A stretch of DNA of 6,189 nucleotides from Flavobacteriales bacterium UBA7382 (lineage in GTDB: Bacteria; Bacteroidota; Bacteroidia; Flavobacteriales_D; Sanyastnellaceae): positions 1-6,189 of the forward strand of contig DKNS01000161.1 of NCBI GenBank assembly GCA_002469765.1. Reading direction: 5' to 3'. Position 1 is the first letter of the stretch. Each line of letters opens with the position of its first letter. The notes below the pieces were generated by a model. That model worked only from the letters and a program-made list of their open reading frames with translations, was not told the origin of the DNA and searched no databases. Positions 1 through 6,189 of this stretch are shown piece by piece. The translations under genes and the position numbers were made by a program.

Positions 1-851
1 TGAATGTGGTCTGTGATTTCCATGATTTCGTCCATCAAAATCTCTTCCGACCCAAACGTGATGTTCAAGAGAACGTGGTCCGCGCCTGTGATGTCGCTGT
101 CGTTCAGCAACGGGCTTTCCAACGCCTCTGTGACGGCTTTGGCGGCTCGGCCCTGTCCTGATGCGCTGCCAGATCCCATGATGGCACGTCCACTGTTGCG
201 CATGACTGTATTGACGTCGTTCATGTCGACGTTGATTTCCCCTGTGAGGGTGATGACTTCAGCGATGCCTTTTGCGGCGGTGCAAAGGATTTCATCGGCG
301 TTGGCGAAGGCGCTGCGGATGGTTTGGTTGCCAAACAACTCTCGAAGCTTGTCGTTGCGGATGATCAACAGGGTGTCCACGGCGGCGCGCATTTGCCCGA
401 GGCCTTCGGTCGCTTGTTGGTTGCGACGGCGCCCTTCAAACAAAAACGGCACGGTCACGATGCCCACAGTCAAAATGCCACGCTCCTTGCACGCCTGTGC
501 GATGACTGGGGCAGCCCCTGTCCCTGTCCCGCCACCCATGCCGGCGGTCAAGAAGACCATGCTGGTGTCTGTGCCAAGTAAATTTAAAACTTCGTCCAAG
601 CTCTCAATTGCAGCATTTTTCCCCACTTCAGGGAGGGAGCCGGCGCCTTGTCCACCGGTGAGGGTGGCCCCCAACTGAACCTTGCGCGGTACTGGGCTGA
701 TGTCCAGGGCTTGGGCGTCGGTGTTGCAGACGATGAAGTCGACGCCGTTGATGCCCCTTTGATACATGGTGTTGACCGCGTTGGAGCCGCCGCCACCAAC
801 GCCGATCACCTTGATGGGCGAGTTGGAGGATTGTGGAAGGTTGAAATGCAT
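1..851 (-). CDS. ftsZ: FtsZ, tubulin-like division GTPase, 3'-truncated by the window edge
   Basis: GTP-dependent polymer that forms the Z-ring at midcell. I translated 283 complete codons from the ATG at 851-849 to base 3 with no stop; the rest lies beyond base 1. Seen: an N-terminal strand and nucleotide loop, IKVIGVGGGGSNAVN (13-27), FIVCNTDAQAL (39-49), the tubulin/FtsZ signature GGGTGTGAAP (106-115), VPFLFEGRRR (134-143), IIRNDKLREL (163-172), and the T7 synergy loop NVDMNDV (207-213), with Asn207, Asp209 and Asp212 kept. The GTPase domain is thus complete through T7, and much of the C-terminal domain is present (ending MEITDHI). The remainder of that domain, the linker and the FtsA-binding tail are missing, and Bacteroidota FtsZ often has a long linker. 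The start is unambiguous because an in-frame TGA lies at 866-864 and no other start intervenes. No Shine-Dalgarno sequence is seen. Confidence 0.97.
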   Translation of the reverse strand, partial: MHFNLPQSSNSPIKVIGVGGGGSNAVNTMYQRGINGVDFIVCNTDAQALDISPVPRKVQLGATLTGGQGAGSLPEVGKNAAIESLDEVLNLLGTDTSMVFLTAGMGGGTGTGAAPVIAQACKERGILTVGIVTVPFLFEGRRRNQQATEGLGQMRAAVDTLLIIRNDKLRELFGNQTIRSAFANADEILCTAAKGIAEVITLTGEINVDMNDVNTVMRNSGRAIMGSGSASGQGRAAKAVTEALESPLLNDSDITGADHVLLNITFGSEEILMDEIMEITDHI

Positions 852-889
852 GGGATGGGATTTTCAGGAATGAGAGTGGAAGGGGGAGC
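852..889 (-). other. ftsA-ftsZ intergenic spacer (38 bases), the only real gap in the cluster
   Basis: On the coding strand this is pyrimidine-rich (many C and T), with a short A-rich stretch (TGAAAAT) about 9-15 bases before the ftsZ ATG. There is no Shine-Dalgarno sequence, no hairpin able to act as a terminator, and no recognisable Bacteroidota promoter (TTTG / TAnnTTTG). A TGA in the ftsZ frame at 866-864, with no start codon between it and 851, fixes the ftsZ start. ftsZ is probably co-transcribed with ftsA, but ribosomes must initiate afresh rather than by stop/start overlap. Absence of a promoter was judged by eye only. Confidence 0.6.
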
Positions 890-2170
890 TCAGGTGGCGT
901 CGGTTTCGAACCAGTTCTTGATGCTTTTCATGAAGTTGGAACCGAAGTCGATCACAGGCTTGGGATTGGAAGCGTTCGGTCCATTGTGCGAAGTGTTCCA
1001 CTTGTGCTCGTAACCTTTGATCACCAAGCCAACTCCGGTTGAGTACGACGGAATCGAGGTGTCTTCGGGGGCCTTGGTGATGTGCTCGGCGGGGAAGCCT
1101 AGCCTGCAATCCAATCCGGTGACGAATTGGAACAACTGGGTCACGTGCTTCAATTGCGAGCCACCACCGGTGAGAACAATGCCTCCAATGAGTTGGTCAC
1201 CAAATCCAGAGCTTCGGATTTCGTAGTGCACGTGCTCGATGATTTCAGTCATGCGCGCTTCGATGATTTGCGACAGGGTTTTCAGAGCGATTTCTTTGGG
1301 TTTGCGGCCTGTAAGCCCTGGAATGCACACAATCTCATTGGATTTGGTTTCCTGGGAGAGGGCGGAGCCAAATTTCTTCTTCAGTTGCTCAGCTTGCTTC
1401 TTCATGATTTGGCACCCCTGGCGGATGTCGTCGCTGATGACGTTGCCGCCGAAGGGGATGACCGCAGTGTGTCGGATGATGCCGTCTTGGAAGATCGCGA
1501 TGTCCGTGGTGCCACCGCCAATGTCGACCAACGCCACCCCGGCCTCTTTTTCCTCATCCGACAACACGGAAGCGGCGGAGGCCAAGGGCTCAAGGATCAA
1601 TTGATCCACCTCAAGGTCGGCTTTCTTGATGCACTTGTAGATGTTCTGTGCCGCGGCTGTTTGACAGGTGATGATGTGGAAGTTGGCTTCCAAACGCACG
1701 CCCGACATTCCGATGGGGTCTTTGATGCCTTGCTCGTTGTCCACGGTGAATTCTTGCGGAATGACATCCAAAATTTGTTCGCCAGGCTGCATCACCAACT
1801 TGCGCATGTCTTGGATGAGGGCCTCAATGTCTTCTTGGCTGATTTCCGCTTCGAGGTTTTCTCGGGTGATCATGCCTCTGTGCTGGAGGGATTTGATATG
1901 CTGTCCAGCGATGCCCACATTCACGAGTTGGATTTGGGCTCCCACCTTCATTTCGGCTTCCTCTACAGCCTGCTTGATCGACGCCACGGTGCGGTCGATG
2001 TTGGCCACCACGCCACGGGACACTCCCACAGACTCGCTGCGTCCGAAGCCGAGCAATTCGATTTTTCCGAATTCGTTCTTGCGTCCAATGAGGCAGGCAA
2101 TTTTGGTGGTTCCGATGTCGAGTCCGACGACAATTTCACCAGAAGGTTGTGCGTGTGTGTTGTCCATCAT
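890..2170 (-). CDS. ftsA: FtsA, actin-like membrane tether of the Z-ring
   Basis: Actin-fold ATPase that binds the FtsZ C-terminus, anchors the ring to the inner membrane and helps recruit and activate later division proteins. The 426 residues fit the family. Motifs seen: phosphate-1 VGLDIGTTK (15-23), the FtsA-specific 1C (SHS2) insertion (about 85-170, including DVIPQEFTVD and GMSGVRLEANFHII), phosphate-2 VDIGGGTTDIA (215-225), and the adenosine-site strand IVLTGGGSQLKHV (331-343). A polar linker rich in Asn, Ser and Pro (about 390-408) precedes a C-terminal amphipathic segment, SNFMKSIKNWFETDAT (411-426). This matches the membrane-targeting helix expected at the end of FtsA. The 1C insertion and the tail separate it from MreB, DnaK and PilM. 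Start: two ATG codons lie in tandem (2170 and 2167). The first gives a four-base ATGA overlap with the ftsQ stop and the second a one-base overlap. Either fits translational coupling and the protein differs by one Met. Confidence 0.97.
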   Translation of the reverse strand: MMDNTHAQPSGEIVVGLDIGTTKIACLIGRKNEFGKIELLGFGRSESVGVSRGVVANIDRTVASIKQAVEEAEMKVGAQIQLVNVGIAGQHIKSLQHRGMITRENLEAEISQEDIEALIQDMRKLVMQPGEQILDVIPQEFTVDNEQGIKDPIGMSGVRLEANFHIITCQTAAAQNIYKCIKKADLEVDQLILEPLASAASVLSDEEKEAGVALVDIGGGTTDIAIFQDGIIRHTAVIPFGGNVISDDIRQGCQIMKKQAEQLKKKFGSALSQETKSNEIVCIPGLTGRKPKEIALKTLSQIIEARMTEIIEHVHYEIRSSGFGDQLIGGIVLTGGGSQLKHVTQLFQFVTGLDCRLGFPAEHITKAPEDTSIPSYSTGVGLVIKGYEHKWNTSHNGPNASNPKPVIDFGSNFMKSIKNWFETDAT

Positions 2171-2883
2171 GGGTAGCGTTGTGCGATCACTTGGTCGCGG
2201 TAGGTGAGGTCAATGCGTTTGTAGTTTCTCAGGTTGCCCCGCTCGATTTGCGCGCGGTAAAACGTCAGCAAATTGCGCTTCTTGTGCGCTGATTCGCTGC
2301 CATCTCCCAAGACGATGTGGTGTCCTGCGAGTCGAGGGTGCAAGACCAATTCCCCTTGGTCGTTCACCGAGAGTTGGTCGGTGAGGTTGTTCCAAAAGGC
2401 GTCCCGCTGTGTTCCGTTCAAGAATCGCAACCCCATCTCTGCCTGATTCGGGTTGGTCACATGCATGATGGGCAAGTGAGGGGTGTGGTGCGGATCGAGG
2501 GCCATGCGTTCCCCATCGCGGTCGAGGTAATGGTCTTCACCGCCCACAACGTGCACGCGCATCACCGGTCGACGTTGCCACACGTCGATGTGCAGGGTGC
2601 CGTCCAAGTGCGGGTAGACCTCAGCTTTGGCACAAGCGTCGAGCGCTTCGAGGTGTGTGACGACCGACTGCAGGTCCACGTCGATCAGCAATTCCCCTTC
2701 CAGGCGGTTCGTGCCGAGTTGGTCCACCAGCCTGCTCGGATCCAGGAATCCCGCCCGTGCTTCGTCCTTCACTTCGATGTGGACTTTCCGCACGCGCCGG
2801 CCAGCCGCTTCTGTGGAAGCGAAGCCCAAAACCACCCCGAGAATGGCAATCAAGCTGAGAGATATGAGTGTGCGCAGAATCAT
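2167..2883 (-). CDS. ftsQ: FtsQ, cell-division protein (DivIB family), single-pass membrane protein
   Basis: Divisome scaffold that links the cytoplasmic Z-ring to the periplasmic synthase complex through FtsL and FtsB. The 238 residues are short next to proteobacterial FtsQ (about 275) but ordinary for Bacteroidota. Seen: a signal-anchor helix beginning almost at the N-terminus (about residues 3-21) with essentially no cytoplasmic tail, a basic stretch after it (GRRVRKVHIEV, 28-38), then a POTRA-like region (about 33-105). The beta-domain follows, with the recognisable WQRRPVMRV (102-110), YLDRDGERMAL (119-129) and a conserved-type end, YKRIDLTYRDQVIAQR (221-236). Start: an in-frame ATG 23 codons upstream (2952) would place an unrelated hydrophilic leader over murC. 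The ATG at 2883 puts the membrane helix at the N-terminus. A GGAAG seven bases upstream, inside the murC end, could be a weak ribosome site or chance. The end overlaps ftsA by four bases. Sequence identity in this family is low, so the call rests on topology, the RRP/YLDRDG motifs and position. Confidence 0.93.
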   Translation of the reverse strand: MILRTLISLSLIAILGVVLGFASTEAAGRRVRKVHIEVKDEARAGFLDPSRLVDQLGTNRLEGELLIDVDLQSVVTHLEALDACAKAEVYPHLDGTLHIDVWQRRPVMRVHVVGGEDHYLDRDGERMALDPHHTPHLPIMHVTNPNQAEMGLRFLNGTQRDAFWNNLTDQLSVNDQGELVLHPRLAGHHIVLGDGSESAHKKRNLLTFYRAQIERGNLRNYKRIDLTYRDQVIAQRYP

Positions 2884-2887
2884 GGTT

Positions 2888-4279
2888 TCACTTCCGGCGG
2901 TCCTGCATGTGCTGGAGGGCTTGTGGAACCAGGCGATCGATGTCGCCTGCACCTGCCGTCACCAGCACGTCCACAGGACATGCCTTCAAGGAAGTGAAGA
3001 TGGAATCTGAAGCAACAAGATGCTTGTCAGGGCTGGAGATGTTATCAAACAGCCATTGTGCATCAACCCCGGGAATTGGCGCTTCACGGGCAGGGTAAAT
3101 GGGGAGCAAAAAGAGCCGGTCCACCTGGCCCAAAACCTTGGCAAACTCGACGCCAAAGTCCCGAGTTCTGGAGTACAAATGCGGTTGAAACACCATCGTC
3201 ACGTGGCGGTTGGGCCATCGGCTGTCAATGGCTGACAAGAGCGCCGAGAGTTCCGAGGGGTGGTGGGCGTAATCGTCGATGTACGTGACTTCTGGCGTGT
3301 CCAAATGCACCTCCATTCGCCGTCTCACCCCTCCAAAGTGCGCCACCCTTTGGGCCAGCACCTCCGCCCCCACATTGGCGTGATAGGCCAACGCTGCAGC
3401 CACGAGCGCGTTGGCGGTGTTGTGCCTTCCAGCCATCGCGGGAGCCGCCACAAACGAGCATGTTCGAAAGGGGTCGTTCCGATGCAGTTCGAATGCGACG
3501 TCCCTCGCTCCGGCTTGTACCGTGGCGAGGTGGTCCAAGCGGTCAGGCACATCATCGCCTCCGTCCACCACGGCAAAGCGTTCAAGGTTTTTGGTCGTCG
3601 GCCAAGGGAGGTTGTGTGGCAGGATCAGGGTTTGGGTCACTTGGTTTCCAAAAATTTGGAACGCCTCCTGAAACGCTTCCTCTGTGCCGAACACGTCCAA
3701 ATGGTCCGGGTCCATGTTGGTGACCGCGGCGTGTGTGGGGTGGAGTTGGTGGAAGCTGCGGTCAAATTCATCGGCCTCCACCACGTGCCATACCGCCCCG
3801 GGCTTGGTCAACATGTTGGTGCCGGAGGCCGCGTCAATGCCCCCAAGGAAGGCATGACATCCTGCTGGCTGAGCCATAAGCATGTCGGCCAGCCAACTTG
3901 ACGTGGTGGTCTTGCCGTGGGTTCCCGCCACCGCAAGAGTGGGATGGTCCTGTGTGATGGCGCCCAAGAGCTCGGCGCGTTTGACGGCTTGGATGCCCTG
4001 GGATTCAAAATGGCGTTTGAGCGGGAAGTCTGCGGGAATGGCAGGGGTCCAAACCAAGGTCAGCGCTTCATGTACGTTCGGTTTGGTCCACTCAGGCAGG
4101 TTGTCCACGTTTTCGGAATGTCCCACCCAAATGCCTTCTCCTCTCAAACGGTCCAACAAGGGAGAAGGGCTCAAATCGTATCCGCCCACCACATGGCCTA
4201 TCCTGTGCAAATGTCTGGCAAGGGCGCTCATGCCAATGCCACCTAAGCCAAGGAAGAAGACATGTTTGGCCAAAGTCAT
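2888..4279 (-). CDS. murC: MurC, UDP-N-acetylmuramate--L-alanine ligase
   Basis: ATP-dependent cytoplasmic ligase that adds L-alanine to UDP-MurNAc, the first amino acid of the peptidoglycan stem peptide. The 463 residues match the family (about 450-490) and show the three Mur-ligase domains in order. The N-terminal UDP-binding Rossmann domain opens with GLGGIGMSALAR (11-22). The central ATPase has the P-loop AGTHGKTTTSS (118-128), EADEFDRSF (168-176), NMDPDHLD (188-195) and GRHNTANA (284-291). The C-terminal domain has FGGVRRRME (315-323), DDYAHHP (335-341), QPHLYSRT (365-372), YPAREAPIPG (395-404) and AGAGDI (442-447). The DDYAHHP and QPHLYSR motifs fit MurC and its relative Mpl. The dcw position and the AGTHGKTTT P-loop favour MurC. 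The ATG at 4279 is 3 bases past the murG stop and sits immediately before the Rossmann strand, so the start is well supported. The stop at 2888 is 4 bases before ftsQ. Confidence 0.97.
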   Translation of the reverse strand: MTLAKHVFFLGLGGIGMSALARHLHRIGHVVGGYDLSPSPLLDRLRGEGIWVGHSENVDNLPEWTKPNVHEALTLVWTPAIPADFPLKRHFESQGIQAVKRAELLGAITQDHPTLAVAGTHGKTTTSSWLADMLMAQPAGCHAFLGGIDAASGTNMLTKPGAVWHVVEADEFDRSFHQLHPTHAAVTNMDPDHLDVFGTEEAFQEAFQIFGNQVTQTLILPHNLPWPTTKNLERFAVVDGGDDVPDRLDHLATVQAGARDVAFELHRNDPFRTCSFVAAPAMAGRHNTANALVAAALAYHANVGAEVLAQRVAHFGGVRRRMEVHLDTPEVTYIDDYAHHPSELSALLSAIDSRWPNRHVTMVFQPHLYSRTRDFGVEFAKVLGQVDRLFLLPIYPAREAPIPGVDAQWLFDNISSPDKHLVASDSIFTSLKACPVDVLVTAGAGDIDRLVPQALQHMQDRRK

Positions 4280-4282
4280 GGG

Positions 4283-5410
4283 TCAGTCAATCAGGCGTTC
4301 GAGTTCGTCCACGACCGCGGCGGCGGCTTTCGGTTTGGCTGCATTTTGCATGGCTTGGGCCATGGAAGCGCACGCCTCGGGGTCTTGGAGCAACCGTGTG
4401 ACGGCGATCCCCAGTGTCTCGCGCACGAGGTGATCTGGCAACAATTCGGCTCCGCCGAGTTCAGTGAGGCTCAGGGCGTTGTGGGTTTGGTGGTCTTCGG
4501 CCACATTCGGAGAGGGCACCAACAGGGCGGGTTTGCCGACCAGCGCCAATTCCGCCACGGACATCGCCCCAGCGCGGGACGCGATCAGGCGAGCCGCACC
4601 GTAGGCCAGATCCATACGGTCCACAAATCCCAAGCAAACGACCCCATCGCAGGGATTCGTTTTCAACCAGGCCTGGGCATCTGATTCATGCCTTCCGCCG
4701 CATTGCCACAAGAGTTGGTATCCACGTTGTGCGGCGCAGGGTTGTGCGGCCAAGATGGCTTTCACTGCGTCATTCATAGACACAGCGCCAAGGCTTCCGC
4801 CCATCACAAACACCACAGGGAGGTCGATTTTCAACCCAAAATGGCGCAAGGCTTCTTCGTGTTGTCCATCGTGAGGCTTGGCGAGTTGGACGACGTGTTG
4901 TCGGAGGGGGTTTCCAGTGACCACCAACTGCGTGGATGGAAACCAGCGTTCCATGCCAGGCATGCCTGCGCATACAAGCCGCACCCGGTTGGCGAGGAGC
5001 CTGTTGGTGACCCCTGGAAAGCTGTTTTGTTCTTGGATGAGGGTGGGCATGTTCATGCGCACAGCTTGGTGCAACAAGGGCCCGCTGGCAAATCCCCCGA
5101 CGCCGACCACAGCTTGGGGTTGGTGACGTTTCAACAGGCGTCGCGCTTTCCAAAGGCTGCTGAGGAGCATGAAGGGAAACACGAGGTTCCGGGTGCTGGT
5201 CAATTTGCGCTCTATGCCTGTGATCCACAGCCCGTCGATGTCGTAGCCTGCCGCCGGCACCTTGTCCATTTCCATGCGCCCCAATGCACCCACGAAGCGA
5301 ACCTTCGCGTCGGGATTGCGACGGACGATTTCATCCGCTATCGCCAGCGCAGGGTGAATGTGGCCGCCTGTGCCGCCTCCCGAGACGATGACGTTGGAGA
5401 GTTTTCCCAT
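4283..5410 (-). CDS. murG: MurG, undecaprenyl-PP-MurNAc-pentapeptide beta-N-acetylglucosaminyltransferase
   Basis: Transfers GlcNAc from UDP-GlcNAc to lipid I, making lipid II on the cytoplasmic face of the membrane (GT-B fold, family GT28). The product is 375 residues, slightly above the usual 350-365. Motifs seen: the N-terminal glycine loop GGGTGGHIHPALAIA (11-25, His17 being the conserved loop histidine), VGVGGFASGP (102-111), IQEQNSFPG (125-133), the second-domain glycine loop GGSLGA (204-209), the UDP-GlcNAc site SRAGAMSVAEL with Glu287 (278-288), and EDHQTHNA (305-312). A hydrophobic and basic stretch (about 77-95) fits peripheral membrane attachment. Start: the frame stays open for 106 more codons upstream, but these lie over ftsW and resemble nothing. 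The ATG at 5410 is chosen because it shares its A with the ftsW stop (TGATG) and precedes the glycine loop by the usual distance. No clear Shine-Dalgarno sequence. murC follows after 3 bases. Confidence 0.97.
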   Translation of the reverse strand: MGKLSNVIVSGGGTGGHIHPALAIADEIVRRNPDAKVRFVGALGRMEMDKVPAAGYDIDGLWITGIERKLTSTRNLVFPFMLLSSLWKARRLLKRHQPQAVVGVGGFASGPLLHQAVRMNMPTLIQEQNSFPGVTNRLLANRVRLVCAGMPGMERWFPSTQLVVTGNPLRQHVVQLAKPHDGQHEEALRHFGLKIDLPVVFVMGGSLGAVSMNDAVKAILAAQPCAAQRGYQLLWQCGGRHESDAQAWLKTNPCDGVVCLGFVDRMDLAYGAARLIASRAGAMSVAELALVGKPALLVPSPNVAEDHQTHNALSLTELGGAELLPDHLVRETLGIAVTRLLQDPEACASMAQAMQNAAKPKAAAAVVDELERLID

Positions 5411-6189
5411 CACTTCATCGCATTGCCTTGCACCTTCGTCCCTTGTCCTGCCACCACGCGAGACACTGCGAGCATCATTCCAATGGACATGCACGTGAAC
5501 AGCAACGAGGTTCCCCCGTAACTCACCAAGGGCAGCGGTTGGCCGGTGGTGGGAAACAGCCGAACGGAAACCCCCATGTTGATGAGGGCTTGCACGGCAA
5601 TCGTCAGCCCCAAACCGAGCACCAGGTTTCTGGCAAACAGCGAGTCGCAGCGCACCGCTGTTTGGGAAGCCCGAAACAGCAAGGCCAAATAAAGCAGGAC
5701 CAACCCGAGCCCACCCACCGCACCCCACTCCTCCACGATGAAGGCGTAGATCATGTCGGAATAGGGGTGAGGCAAGAAGTTTCGCGACGTGCCTGACGCC
5801 GGGCCTGACGGCAGGATGCCTCCTTTGTGGATGGCGATTTGGGCCAATTCAATTTGGTAGTCTTCGGCGCTGGATTTCCCGCCATCTTTCCCGGAAGCGA
5901 AGCCGGCAAAGCTCTCCATGCGGCTCGCCCACGTGCCAAAACGAGGCAGGGCGTCAGGCGCCGCCTTCCCTAGCCCGTAAAGCATGATCAGAGCGGCAGC
6001 GGCGATGCCCACCACGCGAACGACCTGCAACCATGGCAATCCTCCAACGAAGAGCATGGCAAAGCAGATGGCGCCGAGCATGGCGGCGGTGGAAAAATCC
6101 GAGGGCAAGATGAGTGCACACACCAGGCCGATGCCGGCCAGGATGGGCGCCACCCCTTGCCAAAAATCATGCAGCTTGTCCCGACGCAC
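5410..6189 (-). CDS. ftsW: FtsW, septal peptidoglycan glycosyltransferase (SEDS family), 5'-truncated
   Basis: Seen: 259 codons run in from the right edge to a TGA at 5412-5410. The first codon, GTG, is an internal valine and not a start. FtsW is usually around 370-400 residues, so roughly the first third is missing. The fragment has several hydrophobic membrane segments (about residues 12-28, 33-49, 55-73, 155-172, 186-205 and 228-246). It carries SEDS signatures: LILPSDFSTA (26-35), the outer loop with FLPHPYSDMIYAFIVEEWG (138-156) and PTTGQPLPLVSYGGTS (213-228). Known for the family: an integral membrane enzyme that polymerises lipid II at the septum with a partner class B PBP (FtsI). Asp145 (YSDMIYA) matches the catalytic aspartate. 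Odd: the loop reads SGPASGTS where most homologues have a GxGPGNS-like sequence. The immediate murG overlap favours FtsW over its paralogue RodA. The cluster's other members probably lie beyond base 6189. Confidence 0.95.
   Translation of the reverse strand: MRRDKLHDFWQGVAPILAGIGLVCALILPSDFSTAAMLGAICFAMLFVGGLPWLQVVRVVGIAAAALIMLYGLGKAAPDALPRFGTWASRMESFAGFASGKDGGKSSAEDYQIELAQIAIHKGGILPSGPASGTSRNFLPHPYSDMIYAFIVEEWGAVGGLGLVLLYLALLFRASQTAVRCDSLFARNLVLGLGLTIAVQALINMGVSVRLFPTTGQPLPLVSYGGTSLLFTCMSIGMMLAVSRVVAGQGTKVQGNAMK
5787..5810 (-). repeat. 12-base imperfect tandem repeat within ftsW
   Basis: On the coding strand two adjacent 12-base units read CGTCAGGCCCGG and CGTCAGGCACGT, matching at 10 of 12 positions, with the first eight bases identical. 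They encode the Ser-Gly-Pro-Ala-Ser-Gly part of the FtsW outer loop and keep the reading frame. The unit is short enough that chance is quite possible. It is listed because it coincides with the one FtsW motif that departs from the family pattern. Confidence 0.45.

Noticed and set aside
4..678. A 224-codon plus-strand open frame opposite ftsZ
   Set aside because: The minus strand here encodes FtsZ with all GTPase motifs. The plus-strand product is rich in Met, Ser and Pro and matches nothing.
584..799. A 71-codon minus-strand open frame in the ftsZ region
   Set aside because: It is out of frame with ftsZ, which is continuous from 851 to the left edge; an alternative-frame shadow.
852..889. 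A possible rho-independent terminator between ftsA and ftsZ
   Set aside because: The spacer has no inverted repeat able to form a stem and no T-run on the coding strand.
1127..2176. A 349-codon plus-strand open frame opposite ftsA
   Set aside because: It is in exact codon-on-codon register with ftsA, whose motifs and length are complete. In G+C-rich genes the antisense of Leu/Ser codons rarely gives stops, so long mirror frames arise by chance. The translation resembles no family I know.
2884..2952. A 23-residue N-terminal extension of ftsQ starting inside murC
   Set aside because: It would put a polar leader before the signal anchor and overlap the end of murC. The ATG at 2883 gives the usual short N-terminus.
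2317..2997. A 226-codon plus-strand open frame spanning ftsQ and the end of murC
   Set aside because: Mirror of the ftsQ codons that runs across a gene junction; no motif or initiation signal supports it.
3260..3901. A 213-codon plus-strand open frame opposite murC
   Set aside because: Codon-aligned antisense shadow of a complete murC, with low-sense composition.
4688..5521. A 277-codon plus-strand open frame opposite murG and the end of ftsW
   Set aside because: Same codon-aligned antisense register as murG. It crosses the ftsW/murG junction, is rich in His and Cys, and has no recognisable domain.
5411..5728. A 106-codon N-terminal extension of murG over ftsW
   Set aside because: It overlaps conserved ftsW sequence in another frame and has no MurG-like content. 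The ATG on the ftsW stop gives a normal MurG.

Overview
The window is a stretch of a division and cell-wall (dcw) cluster, read entirely from the minus strand. In transcription order (right to left) it holds ftsW (5' end cut off at base 6189), murG, murC, ftsQ, ftsA and ftsZ (3' end cut off at base 1). Almost every base is coding. The only real gap is 38 bases between ftsA and ftsZ.

Organism: the order ftsW-murG-murC-ftsQ-ftsA-ftsZ with no ddl or murB between murC and ftsQ, the small FtsQ, the absence of clear Shine-Dalgarno sequences and the protein wording all point to Bacteroidota, probably a Flavobacteriia-like lineage. Examples of that wording are FtsA 'GMSGVRLEANFHII' and MurG 'GALGRMEMDKVPAAGY'. 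Three lines counted by hand were about 53-62% G+C, which is high for that group. Placement below phylum is a guess.

Layout (minus strand): ftsW fragment 6189-5410, overlapping murG by one base (TGATG); murG 5410-4283; 3-base gap; murC 4279-2888; 4-base gap; ftsQ 2883-2167, overlapping ftsA by four bases (ATGA); ftsA 2170-890; 38-base gap; ftsZ from 851 past the left edge. This packing suggests one polycistronic transcript with translational coupling. I see no terminator, RNA gene, mobile element, CRISPR array or long repeat.

How the genes work together: MurC adds L-alanine to UDP-MurNAc in the cytoplasm. MurG adds GlcNAc to lipid I at the inner membrane face to make lipid II. FtsW polymerises lipid II into septal glycan. 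FtsZ forms the Z-ring, FtsA tethers it to the membrane, and FtsQ links the ring to the periplasmic synthesis machinery. All catalytic motifs I looked for are present, so this is an ordinary housekeeping region. The most distinctive detail is a small motif change in an external loop of FtsW, lying on a 12-base imperfect tandem repeat. I found no undescribed system.
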